Shown: positions 26,014 through 34,860, numbered from the stretch's first letter. The stretch is 62,860 bases of DNA from Desulfobulbus sp. Tol-SR (GCA_000769715.1 JROS01000019.1:1-62860), one strand, 5' to 3'. A program made the numbers and translations. Notes: a model not told the origin generated them from the letters alone.

Positions 26014-27222
26014 GAGGACGACCCGCTCCCCGGGGTTGGCGCGGCTGAGCGGTTCGCAGCGCTCGTTGTGCATCGCCGCGATCCTGAGCGGCAACACCGC
26101 GATTCCCCGGCCCATATACTCGACCGCCTCGCCGCTGGCCAGGGGATTGCGGGCCTCGACCAGCGGCTGGTCGCCGGCCCGGCGGATTACCGCCACCGGC
26201 TCGCAGGGCTGGGTGGCCCGCGGCGTCTGGTACAGCATCTCGTCGGCCCCGGGCCGTTGGCGCAGGAAGTTGTCGCTGGTGCCGCGGGTGCCGGTTTTCA
26301 GCAGTTCCTCCATCAGCACCTCCGGCAGCCGGATCGCCTCCGGCCGCCGCCACGCCTCCGCCGGCAGGCCGCCGAGAAAATCGAGCGCCGCCCGGTAGAC
26401 CCGCACGGTCCCGCCGACATAGAAGATCGACTTCATCCGCCCCTCGATCTTCAGCGAGTCGACGCCGGCGGCCGCCAGTTCCGGCAGGGCCTCGAGCAGG
26501 CAGAGGTCCTTGGCGTTGAAGATATAGGTGCCGCGCTCGTCCTCCTCGACCGGGAAGTACTGGCCCGGCCGCTTTTCCTCGACCAGGGCGTAGCTGTAGC
26601 GGCAGGGATGGGCGCAGTGGCCCTGGTTGGCATCGCGGCCGGTCATGTAGTTCGACAGCATGCAGCGCCCGGAATAGGAGATGCACAACGCCCCGTGGAC
26701 GAAGATCTCGAGCTCGCCGGCGACCGCGCCGCGGATCGCCCGGATTTCGGCAAGCGACAGCTCGCGGGCGAGATTGAGCCGGACGGCCCCCTGCCCCAGC
26801 CAGAAGGCGGCGGCCAGGCGGTTGGTGACGTTGGCCTGGGTCGAGAGATGGAGCGGCAACTGCGGCACCAGGGTCCGGGCCCGCATCAGGATCCCCGGAT
26901 CGGCGATGATCAGGGCGTCGACGCCGATGGCGCCCAGTTCGCGGAGATACCCGTCCAGTCCGGCCAGGTCGTCGTTGTGGGCAAGGATATTGACCGTGAC
27001 GTAGACCTTGACTCCGTGGGCATGGGCATATCGAACCCCCTCGCGCATCGCTTCGGCGTCAAAATTGCCGGCCTTGGCCCGCAGGCTGAAGCGGCGGCCG
27101 CCGAGGTAGACGGCATCGGCGCCGTAGTGGACGGCGGTCACCAGTTTTTCGTAATTGCCGGCCGGGGCCAGCAGTTCCGGCAGGACCGGGCGAGGGCCTT
27201 TGCCACTTTCCTTTTCGTTCAT
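25954..27222 (-). CDS. Peptidase U32-family protein (TrhP/YegQ-like)
   Basis: 422 residues. The U32 signature is complete: E-I-F-V-H-G-A-L-C-I-S-Y-S-G-x-C-x-L-S around residues 173-191, followed by C-A-H-P-C-R. These cysteines probably hold an iron-sulfur cluster. Relatives include TrhP (YegQ), which makes 5-hydroxyuridine in tRNA, and RlhA; this protein is close to the TrhP length. The divergent neighbour mnmA is also a tRNA uridine-modification gene, which supports a tRNA role (inference). The final 19 codons are the sequence duplicated at 13184. It starts at ATG 27222, only 95 bp from the mnmA start. A TATAAT at 27229-27234 on the minus strand would give a very short leader. Confidence 0.88.
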   Translation of the reverse strand: MNEKESGKGPRPVLPELLAPAGNYEKLVTAVHYGADAVYLGGRRFSLRAKAGNFDAEAMREGVRYAHAHGVKVYVTVNILAHNDDLAGLDGYLRELGAIGVDALIIADPGILMRARTLVPQLPLHLSTQANVTNRLAAAFWLGQGAVRLNLARELSLAEIRAIRGAVAGELEIFVHGALCISYSGRCMLSNYMTGRDANQGHCAHPCRYSYALVEEKRPGQYFPVEEDERGTYIFNAKDLCLLEALPELAAAGVDSLKIEGRMKSIFYVGGTVRVYRAALDFLGGLPAEAWRRPEAIRLPEVLMEELLKTGTRGTSDNFLRQRPGADEMLYQTPRATQPCEPVAVIRRAGDQPLVEARNPLASGEAVEYMGRGIAVLPLRIAAMHNERCEPLSRANPGERVVLTTDPPLARGEVNGILRRTR

Positions 27223-27317
27223 CCTACAGTATTATAATGTGTTGATTTTTCCGGCCGATAGAGCGCCGATTGAACCTGCTACAGTACGATATACAGCCGC
27301 GACGGACAAGGAATTCG

Positions 27318-28355
27318 GTGAGTGCAATACAGATCGGCATAGCCATGAGCGGAGGCGTCGACTCGACCGCCTGTGCCATCATGCTGCAGAAAACCCATGC
27401 TGTCCAGGGCTTTTTCATGCACCTGGCCCAGCCCGATTACCCGCGCCAGCTCGCCCGGGTGGAGGAAATCGCCGACCGCCTCGGCATCGGCCTGACGACC
27501 GTCGACCTGCGCCGCCAGTTCGAGGAGCGGGTGCTCGACTATTTTTCATCCAGCTACCGCTCCGGCCTCACTCCCAACCCCTGCCTGGTCTGCAACCGCG
27601 AGATCAAGTTCGGCCTGCTGCTGACGGCGATGACGGCAGCCGGGGTCGACACCATGGCCACCGGCCACTACGCCCGGATCGTCGAGCGGGACGGCGTCTT
27701 CCACCTGCACCGGGGGGTCGACCGGCACAAGGATCAGAGCTACTTTCTCGCCCGGCTTCACCAGGCGCAGCTTCGCCGCCTGCGGCTGCCGCTGGGCGCT
27801 TGGACCAAGGAGAAGACCTATACCTTCGTCGCCGCCCATGGCTTTACCGGCTTCTCCGGCGCCGAGAGCCAGGATGTCTGCTTCCTCGGCGCCGAAAGCG
27901 TCGGTGATTTCCTTCTCCGCCGCCTGCCCGACCTGGCTGCCGACGGTCCGGTGCTCACCGTCGACGGGCTGGAGATCGGCCGCCATCGCGGCCTCTTCCG
28001 CCACACCGTCGGCCAGCGCCGGGGCCTGGGGCTGCCGGACAGCAGCCCCTGGTACGTGGTCCGTCTCGACCCGGCAACCAACAGCCTGGTCGTCGGCAAG
28101 CAGGATGATCTGCTGCAGCGGCAGGTCGAGATCGCCGATCTGCACTGGCTGGCAGGAACACCGGCCGAAAGCGGCGACCGCTTCGAGGTCCGCCTCCGCT
28201 CGACCCACCGCGGGGCGGCGGCGACCTTCGAGATCACAGGCGAACTACGGGCCCGGCTTCATTTCGATCTCCCGCAACGGGCCGTCACCCCGGGCCAGTT
28301 CGCCGTCCTCTACCAGGGCGACGAGGTGGTCGGCAGCGGCGTCATCTCCAGGTAA
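27318..28355 (+). CDS. mnmA: tRNA-specific 2-thiouridylase MnmA
   Basis: 345 residues from GTG 27318. It adds sulfur to uridine-34 of Lys, Glu and Gln tRNAs using ATP. The PP-loop SGGVDS is at 11-16, and the two catalytic cysteines are C89 (NPCLVC) and C188 (SQDVC). GHYAR near 116 and GQRRG near 233 complete the family pattern. I prefer GTG 27318 over an upstream TTG because AAGGA lies about 5 nt before it and family homology begins there. It is followed after 4 bp by mtaB, another tRNA thio-modification gene, so the two are probably cotranscribed. Confidence 0.93.
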   Translation: MSAIQIGIAMSGGVDSTACAIMLQKTHAVQGFFMHLAQPDYPRQLARVEEIADRLGIGLTTVDLRRQFEERVLDYFSSSYRSGLTPNPCLVCNREIKFGLLLTAMTAAGVDTMATGHYARIVERDGVFHLHRGVDRHKDQSYFLARLHQAQLRRLRLPLGAWTKEKTYTFVAAHGFTGFSGAESQDVCFLGAESVGDFLLRRLPDLAADGPVLTVDGLEIGRHRGLFRHTVGQRRGLGLPDSSPWYVVRLDPATNSLVVGKQDDLLQRQVEIADLHWLAGTPAESGDRFEVRLRSTHRGAAATFEITGELRARLHFDLPQRAVTPGQFAVLYQGDEVVGSGVISR

Positions 28356-28359
28356 GCAC

Positions 28360-29670
28360 ATGCACAGCGTTCAGATCATCACCCTCGGCTGCAAGGTCAA
28401 CCAGTACGAGTCGGCCTCGTTCCGCACCGGCTTCGAGAAGGCCGGCTGGACGGCAGGCGGCGAACATCCGGCGGACCTGATCGTCATCAACACCTGCGCC
28501 GTCACCGCCAAGGCCGGGGCCCAATCGCGGCAGGCGATCCGCCAGGCCCTGCGCCACAGTCCGGAGGCCCGGCTGATCGTCACCGGCTGCTACGCCGAGG
28601 CGGCGGCCGCCACCATCGCCGACATGCCGGAACTGGCCGACCGCTCCTTCACCATCGTCGGCAACAGCGACAAGCATCTACTGGTCCAGACCGCCCTGCA
28701 GGACGGCGACCTGCCGGAGCGGCTGATGGGCGACATCATGGCCGCCACCGAGATCACCCGTCTGCCGGTCGGCCGCTTCGGGGCCAGGACCCGGGCCTTC
28801 CTCCGGGTCCAGGACGGCTGCGACAGCTACTGCTCCTACTGCATCGTGCCGTTCACCCGCGGCCCCAGCCGCAGCCTGCCGGCGGACGAGGTGGTGCGAC
28901 AGGCGGCGATCTTCGCCGCCGCCGGCCACAAGGAGATCGTCGTCACCGGCATCCACCTCGGCTACTACGGCCGCGACCTGGTGGGGGGCCCGCCCCTGCC
29001 CGGTCTGCTCGACCGCCTGTCCGCCGCCCTGCCCGAGATCCGGTTCCGCATCTCGTCGCTGGAGCCGATCGAGATCGACGAACGACTGCTCGAGCTGGTC
29101 GCCGCCCGCCCCAACCTCATGCCCCATCTCCACATCCCGCTGCAATCGGGCGACGACGAGATCCTCAGCCGGATGAACCGCCGTTACACGGTCGCCCGCT
29201 TCGCCAAGGTCATCGCCCTGTGCCGCCAGTATCTTCCCGACGCCGCCATCGGCATCGACGTCCTGGCCGGTTTTCCCGGCGAGACCGAGGCCCATTTCAC
29301 CCGGACCCGGTCCTTTCTCGAGGGCCTCGACTGGACCTACCTCCACGTCTTTCCCTACTCGGACCGTCCCGGCACCGAGGCCGCGACCTTCCGCGGCAAG
29401 GTGGCCAAGCAGGACAAATCGCGGCGGGTGGCGGAGCTCATGGCCCTGGGAGAGCAGAAAAAACTGGCCTTTTACCGTCGCCAGCTCGGCAGGAGACTGC
29501 CGATCCTGGTCGAGACCCAGCGGACCGGCGACGGGCTGCTGCGGGGGTTCACCGACAACTACGTCCCGGTGGTGATCGCCGGGGAGGATGCGCTGATGGA
29601 CACTATCGTTATGGTCGAACTGCAGCACCTGGAAAACACTATCCTTCGGGGGGAGGTATGTCAGGGATGA
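28360..29670 (+). CDS. mtaB: tRNA t6A37 methylthiotransferase MtaB
   Basis: 436 residues. A radical-SAM enzyme that converts t6A37 to ms2t6A37. The N-terminal UPF0004 domain supplies three cluster cysteines (C11 in TLGCKVNQ, C46 in NTCAV, C77 in GCYAE). The radical-SAM site is C154-x3-C158-x2-C161. A TRAM domain follows at about 375-436. The TLGCKVNQYES start and overall length favour MtaB over MiaB or RimO. It sits between mnmA and cinA with a 4-bp gap and a 4-bp overlap, within a compact operon. Confidence 0.93.
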   Translation: MHSVQIITLGCKVNQYESASFRTGFEKAGWTAGGEHPADLIVINTCAVTAKAGAQSRQAIRQALRHSPEARLIVTGCYAEAAAATIADMPELADRSFTIVGNSDKHLLVQTALQDGDLPERLMGDIMAATEITRLPVGRFGARTRAFLRVQDGCDSYCSYCIVPFTRGPSRSLPADEVVRQAAIFAAAGHKEIVVTGIHLGYYGRDLVGGPPLPGLLDRLSAALPEIRFRISSLEPIEIDERLLELVAARPNLMPHLHIPLQSGDDEILSRMNRRYTVARFAKVIALCRQYLPDAAIGIDVLAGFPGETEAHFTRTRSFLEGLDWTYLHVFPYSDRPGTEAATFRGKVAKQDKSRRVAELMALGEQKKLAFYRRQLGRRLPILVETQRTGDGLLRGFTDNYVPVVIAGEDALMDTIVMVELQHLENTILRGEVCQG

Positions 29671-30914
29671 AGGTAGAGATCATTGCCATCGGCGACGAAC
29701 TGACCTCGGGCCGGATCCTCAACACCACCAGCGGCTACGCCGCCCGCCAGCTGTTCGAGGCCGGGTACGAGATCCACGCGATGCATACCATCGGCGACAC
29801 CCCGGCGCTGATCGGCGAGGCATTGAAGAAGGCGATCAGCGAGGTCGACGCGGTGCTGGTTACCGGTGGGCTCGGCTCGACCGACGACGACATGACCAAC
29901 GAGGCGGTGTCGAAGGCCCTGAATCGCCCGACCCTGCCCAACCTCGAGGTCCTGTCGATCGTCCGCACCCACCTCGACGAGATCAGCCCGGCCCACGTCG
30001 GCCAACTGGAGAAGCTGGCGTGGCTGCCCGAAGGCGCCGAGGTCCTCAACCCCCAATCGCGCATGGCCGGCTACCAGCTGATCCACGACGAAAAACCGAT
30101 CTTCTTCCTGCCCGGCATCCCCAGCCAGATGAAGCAGCTCCTGCGCGAATACGTGCTGCCGCGCCTGGCCACCTGGCACAAGGACCACTATCTCACCACC
30201 TACCAGCGGGTGTTCAAGATCTTCAACCTGCCGGAGTCCGAGGTCAACCGCCGCATCAGCACCCTCGACCTGAGCCGGGACGCCCATATCGGCTATTACC
30301 CGGTTTTCCCCGAGGTCCACCTCAGCCTGATCATCCGTGACAAACAGAACCACAGCGCCGAAAAACTCTTTATATCTTCCTGCAAAGCCATTAATACTGT
30401 GCTCGGCGACGCCGTCTACGGCTACGACCGGGACTGCATGGAGTCGGTGACCGGCGGCCTGCTGCAGCAGACCGGGCGGCGGCTGGCGGTGGCCGAATCC
30501 TGCACCGGCGGCCTGATCTCGAAAAAAGTGACGACGATCGCCGGCAGTTCGAACTACTTCCTCGGCGGGGTGGTCGCCTACGCCAACGAACTGAAAACCC
30601 GGTTTCTCGATGTCCCCGAAGACCTCCTCAACGTGCATGGAGCAGTCAGCCGCGAGACCGCCGAAGCGATGGCCGGCGGCATCCGCAACCGGACCGGAGC
30701 CGACATCGGCCTGTCGGTGACCGGAATCGCCGGTCCCACCGGCGGTTCGGAAGAAAAACCGGTGGGTACGGTCTATATCGGCATCGCCACCGCCGAGGGC
30801 ACCTGGGCCACCCACTTCCTGTTCAAGGGCGATCGGCAGCAGATCCGGGAGATAACGGCCCAGACCGGGCTCGACCTGGTGCGGAAGTACCTGCTGCAGA
30901 CCACCGGGACATGA
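29667..30914 (+). CDS. cinA: CinA-family protein (nicotinamide-nucleotide amidase / competence-damage protein)
   Basis: 415 residues. The N-terminal MoCF/COG1058 domain (GDELTSGRILNT; TGGLGSTDDD near residue 67) is joined to the C-terminal CinA deamidase domain (AESCTGGLIS near residue 278; SVTGIAGPTGG near residue 352). The C-terminal part hydrolyses NMN or deamidated products in NAD salvage. The start was set at ATG 29667, which overlaps the mtaB stop and lies 10 nt after GGAGG; the ATG at 29658 would be only 1 nt from it. It is directly upstream of recA, an order also known in Gram-positive bacteria where the two are cotranscribed. Confidence 0.92.
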   Translation: MKVEIIAIGDELTSGRILNTTSGYAARQLFEAGYEIHAMHTIGDTPALIGEALKKAISEVDAVLVTGGLGSTDDDMTNEAVSKALNRPTLPNLEVLSIVRTHLDEISPAHVGQLEKLAWLPEGAEVLNPQSRMAGYQLIHDEKPIFFLPGIPSQMKQLLREYVLPRLATWHKDHYLTTYQRVFKIFNLPESEVNRRISTLDLSRDAHIGYYPVFPEVHLSLIIRDKQNHSAEKLFISSCKAINTVLGDAVYGYDRDCMESVTGGLLQQTGRRLAVAESCTGGLISKKVTTIAGSSNYFLGGVVAYANELKTRFLDVPEDLLNVHGAVSRETAEAMAGGIRNRTGADIGLSVTGIAGPTGGSEEKPVGTVYIGIATAEGTWATHFLFKGDRQQIREITAQTGLDLVRKYLLQTTGT

Positions 30915-31016
30915 TCGGTAAGAACCATCAACTACGATCGGGACTTCCTGCGCAGAGCGGGGCATGACTCCCGTGCGGGAATGTATCCCCTTCAATCCAT
31001 TATTCTGGAGAACAAC

Positions 31017-32093
31017 ATGGCGGCAAACAGCAGCAAAGAGCAACCGGGACAAAGCGGCAAGGACAGATCGACGAGCGTCGACAACGCAATCAGCCAGATC
31101 CAGAGGCAGTTCGGCAAGGGGTCGATCATGCGTCTCGGCACCCATGTGACGGAACCGATTCCGGTGATCCCGAGCGGCGCCCTCAGCCTCGATATCGCCC
31201 TCGGCGTCGGCGGTTTTCCCAAGGGCCGGATCACCGAGATCTACGGGCCGGAATCGTCGGGCAAAACCACGCTGGCCCTCCACGTGGTGGCCGAGGCCCA
31301 GAAACGGGGCGGGGCGGCGGCCTTCATCGACGCCGAGCACGCCCTCGACACCGCCTACGCCCAGCGGCTGGGGGTCGACGTCGACAACCTGCTGGTGTCG
31401 CAGCCGGACTTCGGCGAGCAGGCCCTGGAGATCGCCGAGATCCTGATCCGCTCCGGCGGCGTCGATGTCATCGTCATCGACTCGGTGGCGGCGCTGGTCC
31501 CCCGCGCCGAGATCGACGGCAACGTCGGCGACGCCCATGTCGGCCTGCAGGCCCGACTGATGTCCCAGGCGATGCGCAAGTTCACCGGGGTCCTCAGTCG
31601 CAGCAATACCATCCTCATCTTCATCAACCAGATCCGGATGAAGATCGGGGTGATGTTCGGCAATCCCGAGACCACCACCGGCGGCAACGCCCTCAAGTTC
31701 TATTCGTCGCTGCGCCTCGATATCCGCAAGATCGCCACGATCAAGCAGGGCGACGAGGCCATCGGCAGCCGCACCAAGGTCAAGGTGGTGAAGAACAAGG
31801 TCGCCCCGCCGTTCAAAACAGCCGAATTCGACATCGTCTACGGCGAGGGGATCTCGAAGGCCGGCGACATCCTCGACCTGGCCACCGAGCACGAGATCAT
31901 CGACAAGAGCGGGGCCTGGTATTCCTACAACGAGGAACGGATCGGCCAGGGCCGGGAAAACTCCAAGCGTTTTCTCGCCGATCATCCCGAGATGTGCACC
32001 GAGATCGAGAACAAGGTGCGGCTGGCCTTCGGCATGGCGACAATCGAGGTGCCCAAGGCCGCCGAGACTCAGGCGGCACCGGCCAAGGAATAA
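31017..32093 (+). CDS. recA: Recombinase RecA
   Basis: 358 residues, normal length. Walker A GPESSGKT at 77-84, the [10 protein letters not shown] Walker B segment, the [22 protein letters not shown] loop-2 DNA-binding region (cited by its core residues) and the acidic/Ala-rich tail are all present. It catalyses strand exchange and induces the SOS response through LexA cleavage. TGGAG lies 6 nt before ATG 31017. In the 102 bp upstream I see no CTGT-N8-ACAG LexA box of the enteric type. Confidence 0.97.
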   Translation: MAANSSKEQPGQSGKDRSTSVDNAISQIQRQFGKGSIMRLGTHVTEPIPVIPSGALSLDIALGVGGFPKGRITEIYGPESSGKTTLALHVVAEAQKRGGAAAFIDAEHALDTAYAQRLGVDVDNLLVSQPDFGEQALEIAEILIRSGGVDVIVIDSVAALVPRAEIDGNVGDAHVGLQARLMSQAMRKFTGVLSRSNTILIFINQIRMKIGVMFGNPETTTGGNALKFYSSLRLDIRKIATIKQGDEAIGSRTKVKVVKNKVAPPFKTAEFDIVYGEGISKAGDILDLATEHEIIDKSGAWYSYNEERIGQGRENSKRFLADHPEMCTEIENKVRLAFGMATIEVPKAAETQAAPAKE

Positions 32094-32129
32094 GGCTGGC
32101 CTCCGGTCGCCCCTCATCAAGTCGAAATA

Positions 32130-33557
32130 ATGAAGAAAATCAAGACACAGTTTGACGTGATCATCGTCGGCGGGGGCCCGGCCGGCCTCTTCGCCGCCTA
32201 TTACCTGAGCGAACACAGCCGGCTCGACGTCCTGTTGATCGAAAAGGGCAAGGCCCCGCTCAAGCGGAAGTGTCCGATCAAGGACGCGGGCTGCATCAAG
32301 TGCCGGCCCTGCAACATCCTGTGCGGCATCGGCGGGGCGGGACTGTTTTCCGACGGCAAGCTCAACTTCATCCACAAGCTGGGCAAGACCGACCTGACCC
32401 AGTTCATGGAGACCTCGGCGGCAATCCGGCTGATCGCCGAGACCGAGCGCATCTACAACCGCTTCGGCATGGACGGCAAGGTCTTCCCCACCGACATGGA
32501 GAAGGCCATGGCGATCCGCAAGCAGGCGCGCAAGCAGGGGATCGAGCTGCTGATCATCAAGCAGAAGCATCTCGGCAGCGACAACCTGCCCGGCCATATC
32601 GCCGCGATGGCCGACTACGTCCGCGACCGGGGTGTCACCTTCCACCACTCGGAGGAGGTGCGTGAGGTGGTGGTCGCCGGCGGCGCCGTCACCGGGGTGG
32701 TCACCAACCACGGCAGTTACGAGGCGGCTAACGTCATCCTTGCCCCGGGACGGGTCGGGGCGGAGTGGATCGGCGGGGTCGCCCGCAGCCATGGCATCGA
32801 GCTGTCCCAGCGCGGGATCGAGGTCGGCGTGCGGGTCGAGGTCCACAACGAGATCATGGAGGATCTGTGCTCGATCATCTATGACCCGACCTTCTTCGTC
32901 CGCACCACCAAATACGACGACCAGACCCGCACCTTCTGTACCAACCTCGGCGGTTATGTGGCGCTGGAAAACTACCAGGACTTCGTCTGCGTCAACGGTC
33001 ACGCCTATATGGACAAAAAATCCGACAACACCAACTTCGCCTTCCTGTCGAAGGTGGTGCTGACCGACCCGGTGGAGGACAACCAGGCCTACGGCGAATC
33101 GATCGGCCGGCTGTCGACCCTGATCGGCGGCGGCAAACCGATCCTCCAGCGCTACGGCGACCTGACCCGCGGCCGCCGCTCCACCTGGAACCGGGTCCAC
33201 AACAGCTACATCGAGCCGACCCTGAAGAACGTCACCTGCGGCGATATCGCCATGGCCCTGCCGGAGCGGATCCTCACCAATCTGGTCGACGGCCTCGAGC
33301 AGCTCAACCAGGTCATCCCCGGGGTCGCCAACGACGAGACCCTGCTCTATGCCCCGGAGATCAAATTCTTCGCCACCCAGATCACTACCGACAACCACCT
33401 CGAAACCGCGATCAAGGGACTGTTCGTTGCCGGCGACGGCCCCGGGGTGGCCGGCAACATCGTTTCGGCGACGGCCACCGCCCTGGTGCCATCGAAGGAG
33501 ATCCTGCGGCGCAGCGGCTACCCGGTGCCGACCGACGACGAGGACGGCGGCCGCTGA
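32130..33557 (+). CDS. NAD(P)/FAD-dependent oxidoreductase (COG2509-type)
   Basis: 475 residues. The N-terminal dinucleotide fold has VGGGPAGLFAA near residue 13, and the C-terminal FAD contact has VAGDGPGVAGNI near residue 435. A cysteine-rich stretch, CPIKDAGCIKCRPCNILCGIGGAG, near residues 50-74 (five cysteines) is a family feature and may be redox-active or bind a cluster. It resembles the uncharacterised dehydrogenase family COG2509; the substrate is unknown. It follows recA by 36 bp and precedes the Fur-controlled rubredoxin, which has its own promoter. Confidence 0.82.
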   Translation: MKKIKTQFDVIIVGGGPAGLFAAYYLSEHSRLDVLLIEKGKAPLKRKCPIKDAGCIKCRPCNILCGIGGAGLFSDGKLNFIHKLGKTDLTQFMETSAAIRLIAETERIYNRFGMDGKVFPTDMEKAMAIRKQARKQGIELLIIKQKHLGSDNLPGHIAAMADYVRDRGVTFHHSEEVREVVVAGGAVTGVVTNHGSYEAANVILAPGRVGAEWIGGVARSHGIELSQRGIEVGVRVEVHNEIMEDLCSIIYDPTFFVRTTKYDDQTRTFCTNLGGYVALENYQDFVCVNGHAYMDKKSDNTNFAFLSKVVLTDPVEDNQAYGESIGRLSTLIGGGKPILQRYGDLTRGRRSTWNRVHNSYIEPTLKNVTCGDIAMALPERILTNLVDGLEQLNQVIPGVANDETLLYAPEIKFFATQITTDNHLETAIKGLFVAGDGPGVAGNIVSATATALVPSKEILRRSGYPVPTDDEDGGR

Positions 33558-33631
33558 CCCCCGGTCGCCATCAACCCCGGATCGCGGTCGACCGATCACC
33601 TCCGGGGTGAACTGCAACCTGCATTATCCTG

Positions 33632-33659
33632 TTGACATCCGATTCCCATCCGGTATAAT
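33632..33659 (+). promoter_or_regulatory. Near-consensus sigma70 promoter for rubredoxin
   Basis: A perfect TTGACA (33632-33637) and a perfect TATAAT (33654-33659) are 16 bp apart. Transcription would begin around 33665, inside the Fur box that follows. Confidence 0.8.
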
Positions 33660-33662
33660 CAA

Positions 33663-33684
33663 TGATAATCAGTAATGATTATCA
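33663..33684. promoter_or_regulatory. Fur box overlapping the rubredoxin start point
   Basis: TGATAATCA (33663-33671) and its exact complement TGATTATCA (33676-33684) are separated by GTAA. This closely matches the GATAATGATAATCATTATC consensus. It covers the expected +1, so iron-loaded Fur should repress the rubredoxin gene. Confidence 0.8.
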
Positions 33685-33729
33685 TTTTCTTTTATTTGTG
33701 TTCCACAAACCTACAGGGAGGAAGCAATC

Positions 33730-33888
33730 ATGGACAAATGGGAATGCCCGTGCGGTTACATTTATGATCCGGCAGAAGGCGATGTTGAACACGGCGTTGA
33801 CCCGGGTACTCCCTGGGAACAACTGCCCGACGGTTGGGTCTGCCCCCTTTGCGGCGCCGAAAAGGAGGCGTTCTGGAAGGTAGATTGA
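33730..33888 (+). CDS. rub: Rubredoxin with a C-x-C first knuckle
   Basis: 52 residues. A small Fe(SCys)4 electron carrier for superoxide reductase, rubrerythrin or oxygen reductases. The fold motif [10 protein letters not shown] (9-18) and second knuckle C38-P-L-C41 are standard. The first knuckle is C6-P-C8, one residue shorter than the usual C-x2-C. This should alter the iron-site geometry or potential unless the loop adapts. AGGGAGGAAG lies upstream of ATG 33730. It is controlled by the promoter and Fur box above and insulated by the downstream terminator. Confidence 0.92.
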   Translation: MDKWECPCGYIYDPAEGDVEHGVDPGTPWEQLPDGWVCPLCGAEKEAFWKVD

Positions 33889-33895
33889 TATCACC

Positions 33896-33945
33896 GACCG
33901 GAACCGGGGAGGAGAGGGCCACTCCCTCCCTCCCCTGCGCCGGTC
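33896..33945. terminator. Bidirectional terminator between rubredoxin and the selenoprotein gene
   Basis: Nested inverted repeats: GACCGG (33896-33901) with CCGGTC (33940-33945), and GGGGAGG (33906-33912) with CCTCCCC (33929-33935). They separate two converging genes. There is no long T-run. Confidence 0.55.
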
Positions 33946-34282
33946 AGGATGTAATCAGGGCGTACAGCGCGTCGTTGTAGCCGATATAGAAGACCCGGCC
34001 GCGGCGCAGCACCGGCGCCCGCAGGTTGCCGGTACGACCGGTGATCCTGGCCAGGATTTCGTCCTTGGCCGCCTTCGCCGGCAGCAGTTCTTCGATCTTC
34101 CCGCCGGCGGCCACCACGATCTGGTCGGCCCCGGCCACCAGGTGCCAGGCCGCATCTCCCTGCAATACCGTTTTCCTGGCATCCACCACTTCATCAACCT
34201 TGATCCCAGCCTGATCGAGGGCCGCCCGGGCCTTCTGGCAGGACGCTCAGCCGCTGCGAAAGTATCCCCACTCTATGATCAT
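33944..34282 (-). CDS. ArsC-family selenoprotein (in-frame UGA as selenocysteine)
   Basis: 112 residues when the UGA at 34249-34247 is read as selenocysteine (Sec12). The redox motif is then U-x-x-C (U12-A-S-C15) after the first beta strand, where ArsC, Spx and other thioredoxin-fold proteins have C-x-x-C or C-x5-R. The C-terminal part LRAPVLRRGRVFYIGYND matches the cis-proline and strand pattern of the ArsC fold. Coding continues on both sides of the UGA, and a candidate SECIS hairpin follows it. The ATG at 34282 has GGAG 9 nt upstream; the ATG at 34288 is too close. A caller that stops at the UGA would lose the active site. The role is probably thiol or peroxide reduction, next to ferritin and rubredoxin. 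Confidence 0.85.
34210..34242 (-). promoter_or_regulatory. Candidate bacterial SECIS element
   Basis: On the minus-strand RNA, CCTG (34242-34239) pairs with CAGG (34213-34210), and GGCC (34232-34229) pairs with GGCC (34223-34220), enclosing the 5-nt loop CGGGC. The loop begins 18 nt after the UGA and has G in its second position, as expected for SelB recognition. Confidence 0.6.
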
Positions 34283-34350
34283 CTTCATCCACTCCAAAAA
34301 AACTGCCGCCGCAGGTGACCGCGGCCTGTCCCACTTCGATTATCGCTGCC

Positions 34351-34860
34351 TCAGGCCGCGACCGGCGGGGTGAAGATCCGCTTGCCCATCTCCAGGTCCA
34401 TCGCGAACATCCCGGCCGAATCCTTGCCGATCATCTTCAACTTGTTGAGAACCTCGCCGACACTGGCCTCCTCTTCCACCTGCTCGGTGACATACCACTG
34501 GAGAAAGATGTTCGAGGCATGATCGCGCTCGTCGAGGGCGCAGTTGACGAGGTCGTTGATCAGTTTGGTGACATGAGCCTCGTGCCTGGCCACCTGCTTG
34601 AGCACCGTCAGCGGTGAGTCCCACGTGTCGTCCGGTTTGGCGATTGCCTCCAGGACCACCGTGCCGCCCCGTTCGTTGACGTAATCAAACATCTTGGTTG
34701 CATGGAACAGCTCTTCCTGGACCTGGCAGCGCATCCAGTTGGCGAACCCGGGCAGACTCCTGGCGCTGAACCAGGCCGACATCGACAGATAAAGATACGA
34801 CGAGTACAGTTCGGCATTGATCTGACCGTTGAGGGCATCGTTGAGTTTGTCGCTGATCAT
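34351..34860 (-). CDS. ftnA: Ferritin (non-haem, FtnA-like)
   Basis: 169 residues, the normal length for bacterial ferritin. A four-helix bundle with ferroxidase ligands in NAELYSSYLYL (E17 region), EELFHATK (E50/H53 region) and the helix around EEEASV. It oxidises and stores iron as a 24-mer. GAAGGAGGAA precedes ATG 34860. It lies downstream of the small Lys-rich gene, both on the minus strand, with a 62-bp gap, so they may be cotranscribed under the Fur-like site at 35147. Confidence 0.95.
   Translation of the reverse strand: MISDKLNDALNGQINAELYSSYLYLSMSAWFSARSLPGFANWMRCQVQEELFHATKMFDYVNERGGTVVLEAIAKPDDTWDSPLTVLKQVARHEAHVTKLINDLVNCALDERDHASNIFLQWYVTEQVEEEASVGEVLNKLKMIGKDSAGMFAMDLEMGKRIFTPPVAA

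Noticed and set aside
29661-33617. A 1318-codon open frame on the minus strand across cinA, recA and the flavoprotein gene
   Set aside because: It lies entirely antisense to three recognisable genes, has the Arg/Gly/Asp/His-biased composition of a GC-rich shadow frame and contains no domain.
33944-34189. A short 81-residue protein starting at the in-frame GTG at 34189
   Set aside because: This start would discard the redox motif. Coding extends upstream through the UGA to a proper ATG with a ribosome site, so the selenoprotein reading explains the sequence better.
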